A DNA stretch of 32,076 nt. Origin: SIG710 sp045587665. Its GTDB lineage: Bacteria; Bacillota; Clostridia; Oscillospirales; CAG-272. Below the pieces are notes generated by a model. That model made no database searches. It was not told the origin of the DNA and saw only the letters and a program-made list of their open reading frames with translations. Each line of letters opens with the position of its first letter. Within the stretch, counting starts at the first letter, position 1. The position numbers were made by a program, and so were the translations under genes. Location: NCBI GenBank assembly GCA_045587665.1, contig JAZNCT010000032.1:1-32076 (forward strand), written 5' to 3'. Below are positions 14,078-21,784 of this stretch, piece by piece.

Positions 14078-14106
14078 ATTATACCACATAAGCGGATAAA
14101 TTTCTA
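14078..14106 (-). promoter_or_regulatory. promoter of lon and the downstream cluster
   Basis: Minus strand: TAGAAA (14106-14101), a 17-base spacer, TATAAT (14083-14078). The transcript would start near 14071, about 60 bases before the lon ATG. The -10 is perfect and the -35 is fair. It lies just downstream of the T-run that ends the small RNA candidate. Confidence 0.7.
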
Positions 14107-14148
14107 CAGTTTTTCAAATTTGTTTACAATTATATAATAAAGAGCAGG

Positions 14149-14231
14149 AAAAAAGCACGGACCGAGACCGATCGAGCGTGTTGATATCATGAGCTTGATA
14201 TTCCGCTCGCATCGGATGTCGCCGTGCACAT
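14149..14231 (-). ncRNA. candidate structured small RNA between lon and infC
   Basis: Minus strand, about 83 nt. A consensus-quality promoter (14266-14238) would start RNA near 14231. The RNA folds into one long hairpin: GCACGG/CCGTGC at the base (14227-14222 with 14160-14155), a short CGA/TCG step, CCGAT/ATCGG, CGAGCG/CGCTCG, and an apical ATATCA/TGATAT with loop AGCTCA. Six Ts follow the basal stem at once (14154-14149), making the whole RNA end as an intrinsic terminator. There is no ribosome binding site or usable frame. It does not show the SRP RNA tetraloop motif, tmRNA features or 6S length, so I cannot assign it to a known family. It is separate from lon, whose promoter lies further downstream. 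Confidence 0.65.
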
Positions 14232-14237
14232 GAGAAC

Positions 14238-14266
14238 ATTATAGCGTAAAAAAAGCCATTTGTAAA
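14238..14266 (-). promoter_or_regulatory. promoter of the small RNA candidate
   Basis: Minus strand: TTTACA (14266-14261), a 17-base spacer, TATAAT (14243-14238). It is one of the best promoters in the window and points at the long hairpin, with no coding gene in between. Confidence 0.75.
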
Positions 14267-14400
14267 TTATCAAAAATGACGATTTTTTGCGGTCGAAAAA
14301 TAATAAAAAATGGTGAAAACGGGTCTGACGAAACAGAAAAACACCGCAAACAGTAGGTTTTTGGGGGTTTTTTTTCTTTGTACAATTTCCCAGTGCCCCA

Positions 14401-14440
14401 AAAAAACTTTTTTTATAAAAAAAGAAAATAAAATTGCGTT
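14401..14440. other. A/T-tract block upstream of the infC promoter
   Basis: Runs of seven As and seven Ts alternate here and include the perfect inverted repeat C-T7-AT-A7-G (14407-14424). The block ends seven bases before the -35 box of the infC promoter, where an UP element that binds RNA polymerase alpha subunits would lie. Between 14267 and 14400 I see AT-rich non-coding sequence and no convincing feature. Confidence 0.4.
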
Positions 14441-14446
14441 TACCCC

Positions 14447-14475
14447 TTGACAAATGGGAGCGGGTGTGGTATAAT
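14447..14475 (+). promoter_or_regulatory. consensus promoter of the infC-rpmI-rplT operon
   Basis: TTGACA (14447-14452), a 17-base spacer, TATAAT (14470-14475): both boxes match the sigma-A consensus perfectly. The first transcribed base should be near 14482. Confidence 0.92.
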
Positions 14476-14481
14476 ACGCGA

Positions 14482-14625
14482 GAATAAAGCAGAGCGTTTC
14501 TCCGCTCTCACCCTGCCGCAAAGCGAGCAGGCGTTGATATTTGTCACTCTCTATGGGAGAGGTGTGCGTGCGGGGAACTTCCTCGCATTTTTGCTTTGTT
14601 TTATATTTTAATTTTCGGAGGTGCA
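14482..14625 (+). promoter_or_regulatory. structured infC operon leader, probably L20-responsive
   Basis: About 150 nt lie between promoter and start codon. Three hairpins can be drawn: AGAGCG/CGCTCT (14491-14508), CCTGCCGC with GCG-A-GCAGG (14512-14531) and CACTCTC with GAGAGGTG (14545-14564). A terminator follows at 14569-14592. CCGCA (14516-14520) is complementary to TGCGG of the terminator stem (14569-14573), a possible antiterminator pairing. In Bacillus the infC-rpmI-rplT leader is a transcription attenuator bound by protein L20. The same gene order and layout support this, but the L20-binding site was not checked by alignment. Confidence 0.7.
14569..14592 (+). terminator. attenuator terminator in the infC leader
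   Basis: TGCGGGG (14569-14575) pairs with CCTCGCA (14581-14587), with one G-T wobble and a small loop, followed by five Ts (14588-14592). It ends 38 bases before the infC start, as expected of a regulated leader terminator. Confidence 0.75.
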
Positions 14626-14630
14626 TTCTT

Positions 14631-15152
14631 ATCAGCACAAAAGAAACGCCAATCAATGAGGAAATCAGAGCAAAGGAGATTCGTGTTGTTGGTCCCGAAG
14701 GAGAGCAGCTGGGCATTATGTCAAGCGAGAACGCTCTGAAAATGGCGTATGATCAGGGACTTGATCTTGTTATGATGGCTGCACAGGCAGAGCCGCCTGT
14801 TTGCCGCATAATGGACTATGGCAAGTATCGCTTCGACAAGGAGAAGAGAGAAAAGGAAGCACGCAAGAAGCAGCAGACTGTTGAGCTTAAAGAAGTGCAG
14901 CTTTCCTGCCGTATCGACACTCATGATTTTGAAACAAAGGTAAATCATGCCCTGCGTTTTCTCGGAGCCGGAAACAAGGTTCGCTGCGTTGTTAAATTCA
15001 GAGGACGCGAAATGAGCCATATGGAGATCGGCAAGGAGATTCTCGAACGCTTTGCGGAGAGTGTTTCCGAATTTGGCACAGTGGATAAGAAGCCTTCTAC
15101 AGAAGGTCGCTTTATGAGCATGATAATCGTGCCCGTAAAGCCGGGTAAATAA
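14631..15152 (+). CDS. infC: translation initiation factor IF-3, AUC start codon
   Basis: IF-3 binds the 30S subunit, keeps subunits apart and checks start-codon pairing. The 173-residue product has the N-domain (INEEIRAKEIRVVGPEGEQLG, and ALKMAYDQGLDLVMMA), the lysine-rich linker (KYRFDKEKREKEARKKQ) and the C-domain (VQLSCRIDTHDFETKV, CVVKFRGREMSH, and a GRFMSMIIVP end). Start: GGAGGTG (14617-14623) has no ATG, GTG or TTG at a useful distance in this frame; ATC at 14631 lies nine bases from GGAGG, just before the conserved N-terminus. An ATT at 14625 is too close. infC is known for AUU starts (E. coli) and an AUC start (Myxococcus), which allow autogenous control. An in-frame ATG at 14541 lies in the leader hairpin and would give an unrelated extension. 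Confidence 0.93.
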   Translation: MSTKETPINEEIRAKEIRVVGPEGEQLGIMSSENALKMAYDQGLDLVMMAAQAEPPVCRIMDYGKYRFDKEKREKEARKKQQTVELKEVQLSCRIDTHDFETKVNHALRFLGAGNKVRCVVKFRGREMSHMEIGKEILERFAESVSEFGTVDKKPSTEGRFMSMIIVPVKPGK

Positions 15153-15251
15153 GCCCGCAAAAGCAGTTCATTTACAGCCAAAGCGGCCCGGCAATCCCAT
15201 GCCCTGCCGCGCTGTATGATAAACAATTTCAAACAAAAGGAGAAATGTAAA

Positions 15252-15446
15252 ATGGGAAAGATTAAGACACACAAGGCATCTGCCAAGAGATTTTCCGTAA
15301 CCGGTAGCGGAAAGGTTAAGCACAATCACGGCCAGCACCGTCACAACCTGGGTCATAAGACCGCAAAGCGCAAGAGATTCCTCCGCGGTAGCGGAATTCT
15401 CAGTCATGCAATGACAGCTAACTACAGAACACTTATCCAGAAATAA
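15252..15446 (+). CDS. rpmI: 50S ribosomal protein L35
   Basis: The 64-residue basic protein of the large subunit has the family signature GKIKTHKASAKRF at the start, followed by VTGSGKVKHNHGQHRHNLGHKT and a KRKRFLRG stretch. Start: ATG at 15252, after AAAGGAG. An upstream in-frame ATG (15216) would add 12 non-conserved residues. It lies 99 bases after infC and 31 before rplT, the universal infC-rpmI-rplT order. Confidence 0.96.
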   Translation: MGKIKTHKASAKRFSVTGSGKVKHNHGQHRHNLGHKTAKRKRFLRGSGILSHAMTANYRTLIQK

Positions 15447-15477
15447 TAGCGGTAAAAGATTTAGGAGGAATTAGAAA

Positions 15478-15831
15478 ATGGCAAGAATTAAGGGCGCGAT
15501 GATGACGCGCAAGAGAAGAAATAAAATGCTGAAGGCTGCAAAGGGCTACTGGGGTGCAAAGAGCAAGCACTTCAAGATGGCTAAGCAGCAGGTTATGAAG
15601 AGCGGTAACTATGCTTTTGCAGGCCGCAAGATGAAGAAGAGAGATTTCAGAAGACTCTGGATCGCTCGTATCTCTGCTCAGGCTAAGGTGAACGGCATGA
15701 ACTACTCTACATTTATGCACGGTCTCAAAAAGGCAGGCATTGATCTTAACAGAAAGATGCTCTCTGAGCTTGCGATCTCCGATAAGGACGCATTTGCAGC
15801 ACTTGCAGAAAAAGCTAAAGCTGCGCTTTAA
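15478..15831 (+). CDS. rplT: 50S ribosomal protein L20
   Basis: The 117-residue early-assembly protein binds 23S rRNA and in Firmicutes also represses its own operon through the leader. The N-terminal basic tail is typical (ARIKGAMMTRKRRNKMLKAA), then GYWGAKSKHFKMAKQQVMKSGNYAF and RKMKKRDFRRLWIARI, with the C-terminal globular part from about 60, including NGMNYSTFMHGLKKAGIDLNRKML. AGGAGGAAT precedes the ATG. A terminator follows within ten bases. Confidence 0.97.
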   Translation: MARIKGAMMTRKRRNKMLKAAKGYWGAKSKHFKMAKQQVMKSGNYAFAGRKMKKRDFRRLWIARISAQAKVNGMNYSTFMHGLKKAGIDLNRKMLSELAISDKDAFAALAEKAKAAL

Positions 15832-15840
15832 TGATAAAAA

Positions 15841-15864
15841 AACCCGGTAATAACCGGGTTTTTG
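15841..15864 (+). terminator. terminator of the infC operon
   Basis: AACCCGGT (15841-15848) pairs perfectly with ACCGGGTT (15853-15860) around loop AATA, with an A-run before and Ts after. The symmetric tracts suggest it could work in both directions. Confidence 0.92.
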
Positions 15865-15952
15865 TCATAAAATAAAGATGTGCAATAACTGCGGCGGCCC
15901 TATGGTTTCCGCAGCGATTTGCTCTTTTGAGTATTGATTTTTGGAGGGAAAA

Positions 15953-16798
15953 ATGCCGCTTGAGATAAAACGCTGCCCCGATCTTATAAGCGCAAAAAAC
16001 AATCCTCTTGTTGTGAGGCTTGGGAAGCTTGAAGAGAAAAAGCATCGTGAAAGAGAGGGTTTGTTTCGCCTTGACGGAATCAAGCTTTTGCTTGAAGCCT
16101 TGAGCTTTGGCGCAGACATAGAGTATATTCTTGTGCGTGATGACGCCTTTTCTTATGTTATGAAATCGGTGGACGAGTTTTTTGACAAAAGTAACGTATA
16201 TTCAAGCGGTACTCTTGTGGTTTTGGGGAAGACCGCATTTGATAAATTGTCTGATGAAAAATCTCCCGAGGGGGTCATCACTGTTGTCAAATATATTCAT
16301 CGACTTCATAAAAGGTATGAGGAAGAAAACTGTAAGCTGTGTTCAGACGGTGAAAAGCTGTTCATGCTTGAATCGGTACGGGACCCCGGCAATATGGGCA
16401 CTATACTGAGAAGTGCGGCGGCCTTTGGAATTGAGACTGTTATAATGACCGAGGACTGCGCCGATATCTACAACCCAAAAACCCTGAGAGCTGCTATGGG
16501 AGCGATTTTTAAGATTAAGACAATAAAGATTCGCTCTGCAGGTGAAGCTATAGCTGATCTGCAAAAAAACGGCAGAAAAGTTCTTGCGGCGGCACTTGAT
16601 AAGGATGCCAAAAGGCTTGGAGATGTTCCTCTCAGCACTTCGGACGTATTTTTAATAGGAAACGAAGGGCACGGCTTATCAAATGAGGCTATTGCTGCAG
16701 CAGACCGGAGAATTTTTATACCTATGGCAGAGAATACCGAATCTCTCAATGCCGCGGTTGCTGCTTCAATTTGCCTTTGGGAAATATCTAAAACATAA
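15953..16798 (+). CDS. TrmH/SpoU-family RNA 2'-O-methyltransferase
   Basis: The 281-residue enzyme methylates the ribose of an rRNA or tRNA nucleotide using S-adenosylmethionine. It has an N-terminal substrate-binding domain (about 8-112, starting NPLVVRLGKLEEKKHREREGLF, the RlmB/TsnR-like pattern) and the knotted SPOUT domain with motif 1 DPGNMGTILR (144-153), motif 2 IGNEGHGL (235-242) and motif 3 IPMAENTESLNAAVA (256-270). The exact target is unclear; Bacillus YsgA is the likely relative. Start: ATG at 15953 after GGAGGG; the TTG at 15941 overlaps the binding site itself and is rejected. It leads a run of genes to dprA with 12-base spacing and no clear promoter of its own was found. Confidence 0.92.
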   Translation: MPLEIKRCPDLISAKNNPLVVRLGKLEEKKHREREGLFRLDGIKLLLEALSFGADIEYILVRDDAFSYVMKSVDEFFDKSNVYSSGTLVVLGKTAFDKLSDEKSPEGVITVVKYIHRLHKRYEEENCKLCSDGEKLFMLESVRDPGNMGTILRSAAAFGIETVIMTEDCADIYNPKTLRAAMGAIFKIKTIKIRSAGEAIADLQKNGRKVLAAALDKDAKRLGDVPLSTSDVFLIGNEGHGLSNEAIAAADRRIFIPMAENTESLNAAVAASICLWEISKT

Positions 16799-16810
16799 AA
16801 GGAGCGAAAA

Positions 16811-18124
16811 ATGACTGATACAGTTTATTGGATATGGCTTGCCCAGTGTCTTGGACCCGGAAGCCGTCACCTTCATTATATCCTTGACAGATATGCCTCG
16901 CCATACGATGTTTTCAGGGCAGAATCCGAAGAGCTTGAGCGGCTTGATGTGAGCGGACGTGTCATTTCCGCTCTTTGCGATAAAAATATGAGAGAGGCAT
17001 ATGCCATTAACGATCATTGTGTTTCGCATAACATTGGCATACTTACTTATGCAAGCGAATATTATCCGGCAAAGCTTCGCAATATTTCCGATCCCCCGGC
17101 AGTTCTTTATTTCATAGGAGAGCTGCCAAATACCAACGATTTTGTTTCTATCGGTGTTGTAGGTACACGAAAGTTGAGTGAATACGGTAAGTCCTCGGCG
17201 TATAAAATAGGCTATGAGCTTGCTTCGGCAGGCATAACAGTTGTAAGCGGTATGGCTCTCGGAGTTGACGGCGTTGCTGCCTGCGGTGCTATAAAGGCCG
17301 GTGGAAAGACTATTGCAGTTCTCGGCAGCGGCATTGATGTTGTTTATCCGAAGGAGCATACAAAGCTTTATGATAACATAATAAAGAATGGAGCGGTGAT
17401 ATCCGAATATCCGCCCACAACGCCTGCAAGACCCCATTATTTTCCTTGCCGAAACAGAATTATCAGCGGTATGTCAAACGGCACTCTCGTTATCGAATGT
17501 GATGCAGATAGCGGTGCTATGATAACTGCAAAAAGGGCTATTGAACAGGGCAAGGATATATTTGCTATGCCGGGAAATGTGGGCAACAAAAATTCGGAAG
17601 GAACAAATCAGCTCATAGCAGATGGCGCACAGATCGTATTAAAAACAGAAGATGTGCTGAAGAGCTATGAGTTTTATTACGGAAAGACATTTAACTATCT
17701 TGCACTGAATATGGCAAAGGAAAGATCGGCTCTGGATGAGAAAGCTATTGCCGAGATGCAGATTTGTCAGCGTGGAAGAAGCAGAAGAGCGAGGGATGAT
17801 GAAGGTGTTATAGTAAAACGTGAAAACCTTCTCAGACCAAGAAAACTGCCCAAAAATAAAGTTGATGCTTATGCACCTTCAACTATTCGCAAAAAAGAAG
17901 AAAGATCGCAAGAGCCCGTTGGTATAAGCACAGAGGAAGAGCTTCAGGCATTGAATGAACACGAGCGGGAGATACTCCTTGCAATGCCTGACGACAGAGC
18001 CGCAAGCGTAGATTTTATGATGCGTCTCGGCTATAGCTGTGCAGACGTTATGGGTACCCTTGCGATGCTGGAGATAAAGGGACTTATCAGCTCTCTCCCG
18101 GGCGGACTATATATAAAAAATTGA
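16811..18124 (+). CDS. dprA: DNA-processing protein DprA/Smf
   Basis: DprA binds incoming single-stranded DNA in natural transformation and loads RecA; it is conserved even in species not known to be competent. The 437 residues hold an N-terminal helix-hairpin-like region (to about 75), the Rossmann core with VGTR (117-120), SGMALGVDG (146-154), VLGSGIDVVYP (170-180) and FPCRNRIISGMS (211-222), and a C-terminal winged helix (about 380-435) with EREILLAMPDDRAASVDFMM. The linker (310-375) is long and basic (KRENLLRPRKLPKNK), which makes the protein longer than the usual 300-380. AGGAG precedes the ATG. topA follows 31 bases on, the common dprA-topA-trmFO order. Confidence 0.95.
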   Translation: MTDTVYWIWLAQCLGPGSRHLHYILDRYASPYDVFRAESEELERLDVSGRVISALCDKNMREAYAINDHCVSHNIGILTYASEYYPAKLRNISDPPAVLYFIGELPNTNDFVSIGVVGTRKLSEYGKSSAYKIGYELASAGITVVSGMALGVDGVAACGAIKAGGKTIAVLGSGIDVVYPKEHTKLYDNIIKNGAVISEYPPTTPARPHYFPCRNRIISGMSNGTLVIECDADSGAMITAKRAIEQGKDIFAMPGNVGNKNSEGTNQLIADGAQIVLKTEDVLKSYEFYYGKTFNYLALNMAKERSALDEKAIAEMQICQRGRSRRARDDEGVIVKRENLLRPRKLPKNKVDAYAPSTIRKKEERSQEPVGISTEEELQALNEHEREILLAMPDDRAASVDFMMRLGYSCADVMGTLAMLEIKGLISSLPGGLYIKN

Positions 18125-18155
18125 TTGTCTTTATTTAGAAAGGATAAAACAGCAC

Positions 18156-20429
18156 ATGGCAAATCTTGTAATTGTGGAATCACCGTCAAAGGCTAACACC
18201 ATAAAGGGTTACCTTGGCTCAAATTATAAAGTTATAGCTTCAAAGGGGCATGTCAGAGATCTGCCCAAAAGTACGTTGGGCGTTGATATCGAAAACGGTT
18301 TTGAGGCGCATTATATCAACATTCGCGGCAAGGGTGACCTTATCAAGAGCATAAAGAAAGAAGCTAAAAATGCCGGAAAGGTTTTTCTCGCAACCGACCC
18401 TGATAGAGAGGGAGAGGCAATTTCCTGGCATCTTGCAAACGCCCTCGATATCCCTGTTGAAAAGACCCGCCGAGTTACCTTTAACGAGATAACAAAGAGT
18501 GCTATCAAGGCGGCAATCAAAAATCCGAGACAAGTGGATATGAATCTTGTTAATGCACAGCAGGCAAGAAGAATACTTGACAGAATAGTTGGCTACAAGC
18601 TTAGTCCCCTGCTTTGGAAGAGCATCAAAAGCGGTCTTAGTGCAGGTCGTGTTCAGTCGGTTGCAACACGAATTATCGTTGAGCGTGAGGAAGAGATAAA
18701 GGCTTTTGTTCCAAGCGAATATTGGACTATCGATGTCGTTCTTTCGGGCGGTGAACGTTCGGTTACAGTTCGCTTTGTGGGAGACGGTGGCGGCAAGCTG
18801 AAGCTTGAAAACGAGGAGCAGACAAGGGCGGTACTCTCTGCTATAGAAAACTGTGAATTTAATGTCGTTTCGGTAAAAAAATCCGTCAGACACAAGGCGC
18901 CTCAGCCTCCTTTTACCACCTCAAGTATGCAGCAAGAGGCTTCCAAAAAGCTGGGATTTCAGTCTGCCAGAATAATGAAGGTAGCTCAGGAGCTTTATGA
19001 GGGTATCAATATCGGTGCCGAAAACGGCGGCGTGCAGGGTCTTATCACATATATGCGTACCGATTCGCTTCGAATTTCATCCGAAGCCGGCGATGCGGCA
19101 AGAAACTATATAGAGGGACGCTTTGGTGACAAATATTATCCTTCTGCTCCCAGAGTGTATAAATCCAAGAATAGCGCACAGGATGCTCACGAGGCAATAA
19201 GACCTTCAAATGTTGAAGTTGAGCCCCTGAAGATAAAGAAATACCTGACCGCAGACCAGTTTAAGCTCTATAAGCTTATATGGGAGCGTTTTGTTGCCAG
19301 CCAAATGGAATCGGCTGAGCTTAATACAGTCGTTGCTGATTTTTCTGCCGGGGGTTATATATTCAGAACAAGCGGATATACTGTCAGCTTCCCCGGCTAT
19401 ATGGCTATATATGAAGAAAGCGAAGAGGAAAAGAAACAGAAGGACGGTGACGAGGAGATAAGCAATCTCCGTCTGCCAGAATTTAAGGAAGGTGAGAGCT
19501 TTGGTGCAGAGAAGATATCCCCCGAAAAGCACTTTACAGAGCCGCTTCCCAGATATACAGAGGCTTCGCTTATCAAATTCCTTGAAGAAAAGGGCATAGG
19601 ACGTCCTTCTACCTATACCCCTATTATCACTACTATTCTTGCAAGAAATTATGTGGTGAGAGAGGGCAAGGCTCTTGTTCCAACTCCGCTTGGTGAGGTT
19701 ACTACCCGACTTATGAAGGAGAAATTCCCCGATATCGTGGATTATAAATTCACCGCTAATATGGAGGATGATCTTGACGATATCGAAAAGGGAGACGCCG
19801 ATATGAAGGATATTCTCGGTGAATTTTATGAGGATTTTTCCAGAGAACTTGAAAAGGCTAACGACACCATTGATAAGGAAAACTATGAGCTTCCAACTGA
19901 GGAAACCGATATCATATGCGAAAAGTGCGGAAGAAAGATGATAATCAAGAGCGGTAAATTTGGAAAATTCGCTGCTTGCCCCGGCTATCCCACCTGTAAA
20001 AACACAAAGCCTCTTGCCGAAAAAGAAGAGGAAAAAGAGGAGAAAAAGACTGTTGTTGCAGACTTCAAATGTGAAAAATGCGGAGCAGATATGGTTCAGA
20101 GAAGTGGAAGATACGGAAGCTTTTTTGCCTGCAGCAGATATCCTCAGTGTAAATTTACTAAGCAAAAGACAAAGGAACTTGACGCCCTGTGCCCAAAATG
20201 CGGAGGAAAGATCCAAACCAAATACGGCCGCAACCGCAGTGTTTTCTATAGCTGTGAAAACTATCCCGAATGTGATTTTTCATCCTGGGATATGCCGCTG
20301 ACAGAAAGCTGCCCCCAGTGTGGCAAAATGCTTTTCCGCAAAAAGGGAAAGGCTGTTGTAGTGTGTCATGAAAAGGAATGCGGCTATAAGAGAGAGCTGA
20401 CTGCTGAAGAGAGCTCCGGGGAAAACTGA
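18156..20429 (+). CDS. topA: DNA topoisomerase I (type IA)
   Basis: The 757-residue enzyme relaxes negative supercoils by single-strand passage. The Toprim domain opens with IVESPSKANTIKGYLG (E8 is the conserved acidic residue) and carries DPDREGE (81-87). The catalytic tyrosine is Y299 in ITYMRTDS. The C-terminus holds four C4 zinc-ribbon modules: CEKCGRKM (588), CEKCGADM (640), CPKCGGKI (681) and CPQCGKML (722), each with a second cysteine pair; the last is degenerate in spacing. Full length for Firmicutes. AAAGGA lies about 11 bases before the ATG. The stop is one base from the start of trmFO, so the two are translationally coupled. Confidence 0.97.
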   Translation: MANLVIVESPSKANTIKGYLGSNYKVIASKGHVRDLPKSTLGVDIENGFEAHYINIRGKGDLIKSIKKEAKNAGKVFLATDPDREGEAISWHLANALDIPVEKTRRVTFNEITKSAIKAAIKNPRQVDMNLVNAQQARRILDRIVGYKLSPLLWKSIKSGLSAGRVQSVATRIIVEREEEIKAFVPSEYWTIDVVLSGGERSVTVRFVGDGGGKLKLENEEQTRAVLSAIENCEFNVVSVKKSVRHKAPQPPFTTSSMQQEASKKLGFQSARIMKVAQELYEGINIGAENGGVQGLITYMRTDSLRISSEAGDAARNYIEGRFGDKYYPSAPRVYKSKNSAQDAHEAIRPSNVEVEPLKIKKYLTADQFKLYKLIWERFVASQMESAELNTVVADFSAGGYIFRTSGYTVSFPGYMAIYEESEEEKKQKDGDEEISNLRLPEFKEGESFGAEKISPEKHFTEPLPRYTEASLIKFLEEKGIGRPSTYTPIITTILARNYVVREGKALVPTPLGEVTTRLMKEKFPDIVDYKFTANMEDDLDDIEKGDADMKDILGEFYEDFSRELEKANDTIDKENYELPTEETDIICEKCGRKMIIKSGKFGKFAACPGYPTCKNTKPLAEKEEEKEEKKTVVADFKCEKCGADMVQRSGRYGSFFACSRYPQCKFTKQKTKELDALCPKCGGKIQTKYGRNRSVFYSCENYPECDFSSWDMPLTESCPQCGKMLFRKKGKAVVVCHEKECGYKRELTAEESSGEN

Positions 20430-20430
20430 T

Positions 20431-21762
20431 ATGGAAAAAGCAACTGTTGAAATAATTGGTGCGGGACTTGCCGGATGTGAGGCGGCCTGGCAGGCGGCGA
20501 GGCTTGGTGCAAAGGTTCGCCTTTATGAAATGAAGCCGAAAAAATATACTCCTGCTCACCATTCTGAGGGCTTTGCTGAGCTTGTTTGCTCAAATTCGCT
20601 CAGGTCCGACAGCGTTTCAAATGCTGTAGGTCTCCTCAAAGAGGAAATGAGACGAATGGGATCTATAATAATGGAGGCGGCAGAATATTCAAAGGTTCCT
20701 GCAGGCTCGGCACTTGCCGTTGACAGAAAAATATTTTCGGATTATATAACCGATAAAATAAAAAATCACCCCGACATTGAGGTGATAGAAGAGGAAAAGA
20801 CATCTGTTGGCAAAGGCTATACCGTTATTGCCACAGGCCCTCTCACCTCAGAAGGAATGGCAGATTTTATCAGAGAGGATCTGGGGCTTGGAAATCTCCA
20901 CTTCTTTGATGCGGCGGCACCGATAGTAGACTTTTCCTCTGTGAATATGGATGTTGCCTTCTTTGCCTCAAGATATGATAAGGGCGATGCGGATTATATA
21001 AACTGCCCGATGACAAAGGAGCAATATGAGGCATTTTATGAGGCGCTTATTTCAGCAAAGGAAGCCGAACTGAAGGAATTTGACAAGGAATCGCAAAAAG
21101 CTCCAAATGTTTTTGAGGGCTGTATGCCTGTTGAGGTAATGGCGAAAAGGGGAAGAGATACTTTGCTTTTCGGTCCCCTGAAGCCTGTTGGGCTTACAGA
21201 TCCGAGGACCGGAAAGGAAGCTTATGCAGTTGTTCAGCTGAGAAAGGAAAATTCCGCAGGAACGATGTATAATCTTGTGGGCTTTCAAACTCATCTTACA
21301 TTTGCAGAGCAAAAGAGAGTTTTCGGTATGATACCGGGACTTGAAAACGCACAGTTTTTAAGATACGGTGTTATGCATCGCAACACCTATCTTGATTCTC
21401 CCGGTGTTCTTGACGAAAGATATGCAATGAAGAGCAGACCGAATATCTTTTTTGCAGGTCAGATGACGGGCGTTGAGGGGTATATAGAATCGGCAGGCTC
21501 AGGCTTTGTTGCAGGTGTCAACGCCGCTCTTGCTGCCCTTGGCAGAGAGGGTATGATATTTGATACGAAAACTATGATCGGTGCTATGGCAAACTATGTG
21601 AGCCATGGGGGTATCAGTTCTTCATTTCAGCCGATGAATGCGAATTTTGGTATTATTGAACCTTTGGGATACAGGGTCAAGGGCGGAAAGACCGCCAAAA
21701 ACGAGGCGCTTGCTGAAAGAGCGCTTGAAATCATTTCAAAAATCGAGATTTTTAAGGCTTGA
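20431..21762 (+). CDS. trmFO: folate/FAD-dependent tRNA (m5U54) methyltransferase TrmFO
   Basis: TrmFO makes ribothymidine at position 54 of tRNA from methylene-tetrahydrofolate with FAD. The 443 residues begin with the FAD dinucleotide motif IIGAGLAGCEAAWQAARLGAKV (about 8-29), then EMKPKKYTPAHHSEGFAELVCSNSLRSD (34-60), the TrmFO fingerprint with conserved C53. Later blocks include PMTKEQYEAFYEAL, NLVGFQTHLTFAEQKRVF and FAGQMTGVEGYIESAGSGFVAG, all family hallmarks. The start lies one base after topA's stop, with a GGGGA site inside topA. The tRNA substrates are plentiful in the same window at 1-458. Confidence 0.97.
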   Translation: MEKATVEIIGAGLAGCEAAWQAARLGAKVRLYEMKPKKYTPAHHSEGFAELVCSNSLRSDSVSNAVGLLKEEMRRMGSIIMEAAEYSKVPAGSALAVDRKIFSDYITDKIKNHPDIEVIEEEKTSVGKGYTVIATGPLTSEGMADFIREDLGLGNLHFFDAAAPIVDFSSVNMDVAFFASRYDKGDADYINCPMTKEQYEAFYEALISAKEAELKEFDKESQKAPNVFEGCMPVEVMAKRGRDTLLFGPLKPVGLTDPRTGKEAYAVVQLRKENSAGTMYNLVGFQTHLTFAEQKRVFGMIPGLENAQFLRYGVMHRNTYLDSPGVLDERYAMKSRPNIFFAGQMTGVEGYIESAGSGFVAGVNAALAALGREGMIFDTKTMIGAMANYVSHGGISSSFQPMNANFGIIEPLGYRVKGGKTAKNEALAERALEIISKIEIFKA

Positions 21763-21784
21763 AGCCGAATTTTTGGAGTTTAAT

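Noticed and set aside
14111..14138. Possible plus-strand promoter (TTTTCA, 16 bases, TATAAT) before the small RNA hairpin
   Set aside because: The -35 is poor and no terminator lies downstream on that strand; the minus-strand reading explains promoter, hairpin and T-run together.
14286..14350. Inverted repeat TTTGCGGT...ACCGCAAA in the lon-infC spacer
   Set aside because: The arms are 8 bp with a 49-base AT-rich loop and no terminator or promoter link; easily a chance match.
15878..15937. Nineteen-codon frame with C-x-x-C (start MCNNCGGPMV) between rplT and the trmH-type gene
   Set aside because: It looks a little like a zinc-ribbon start, but there is no ribosome binding site, it is very short, and it follows a terminator directly. 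Kept only as a note.
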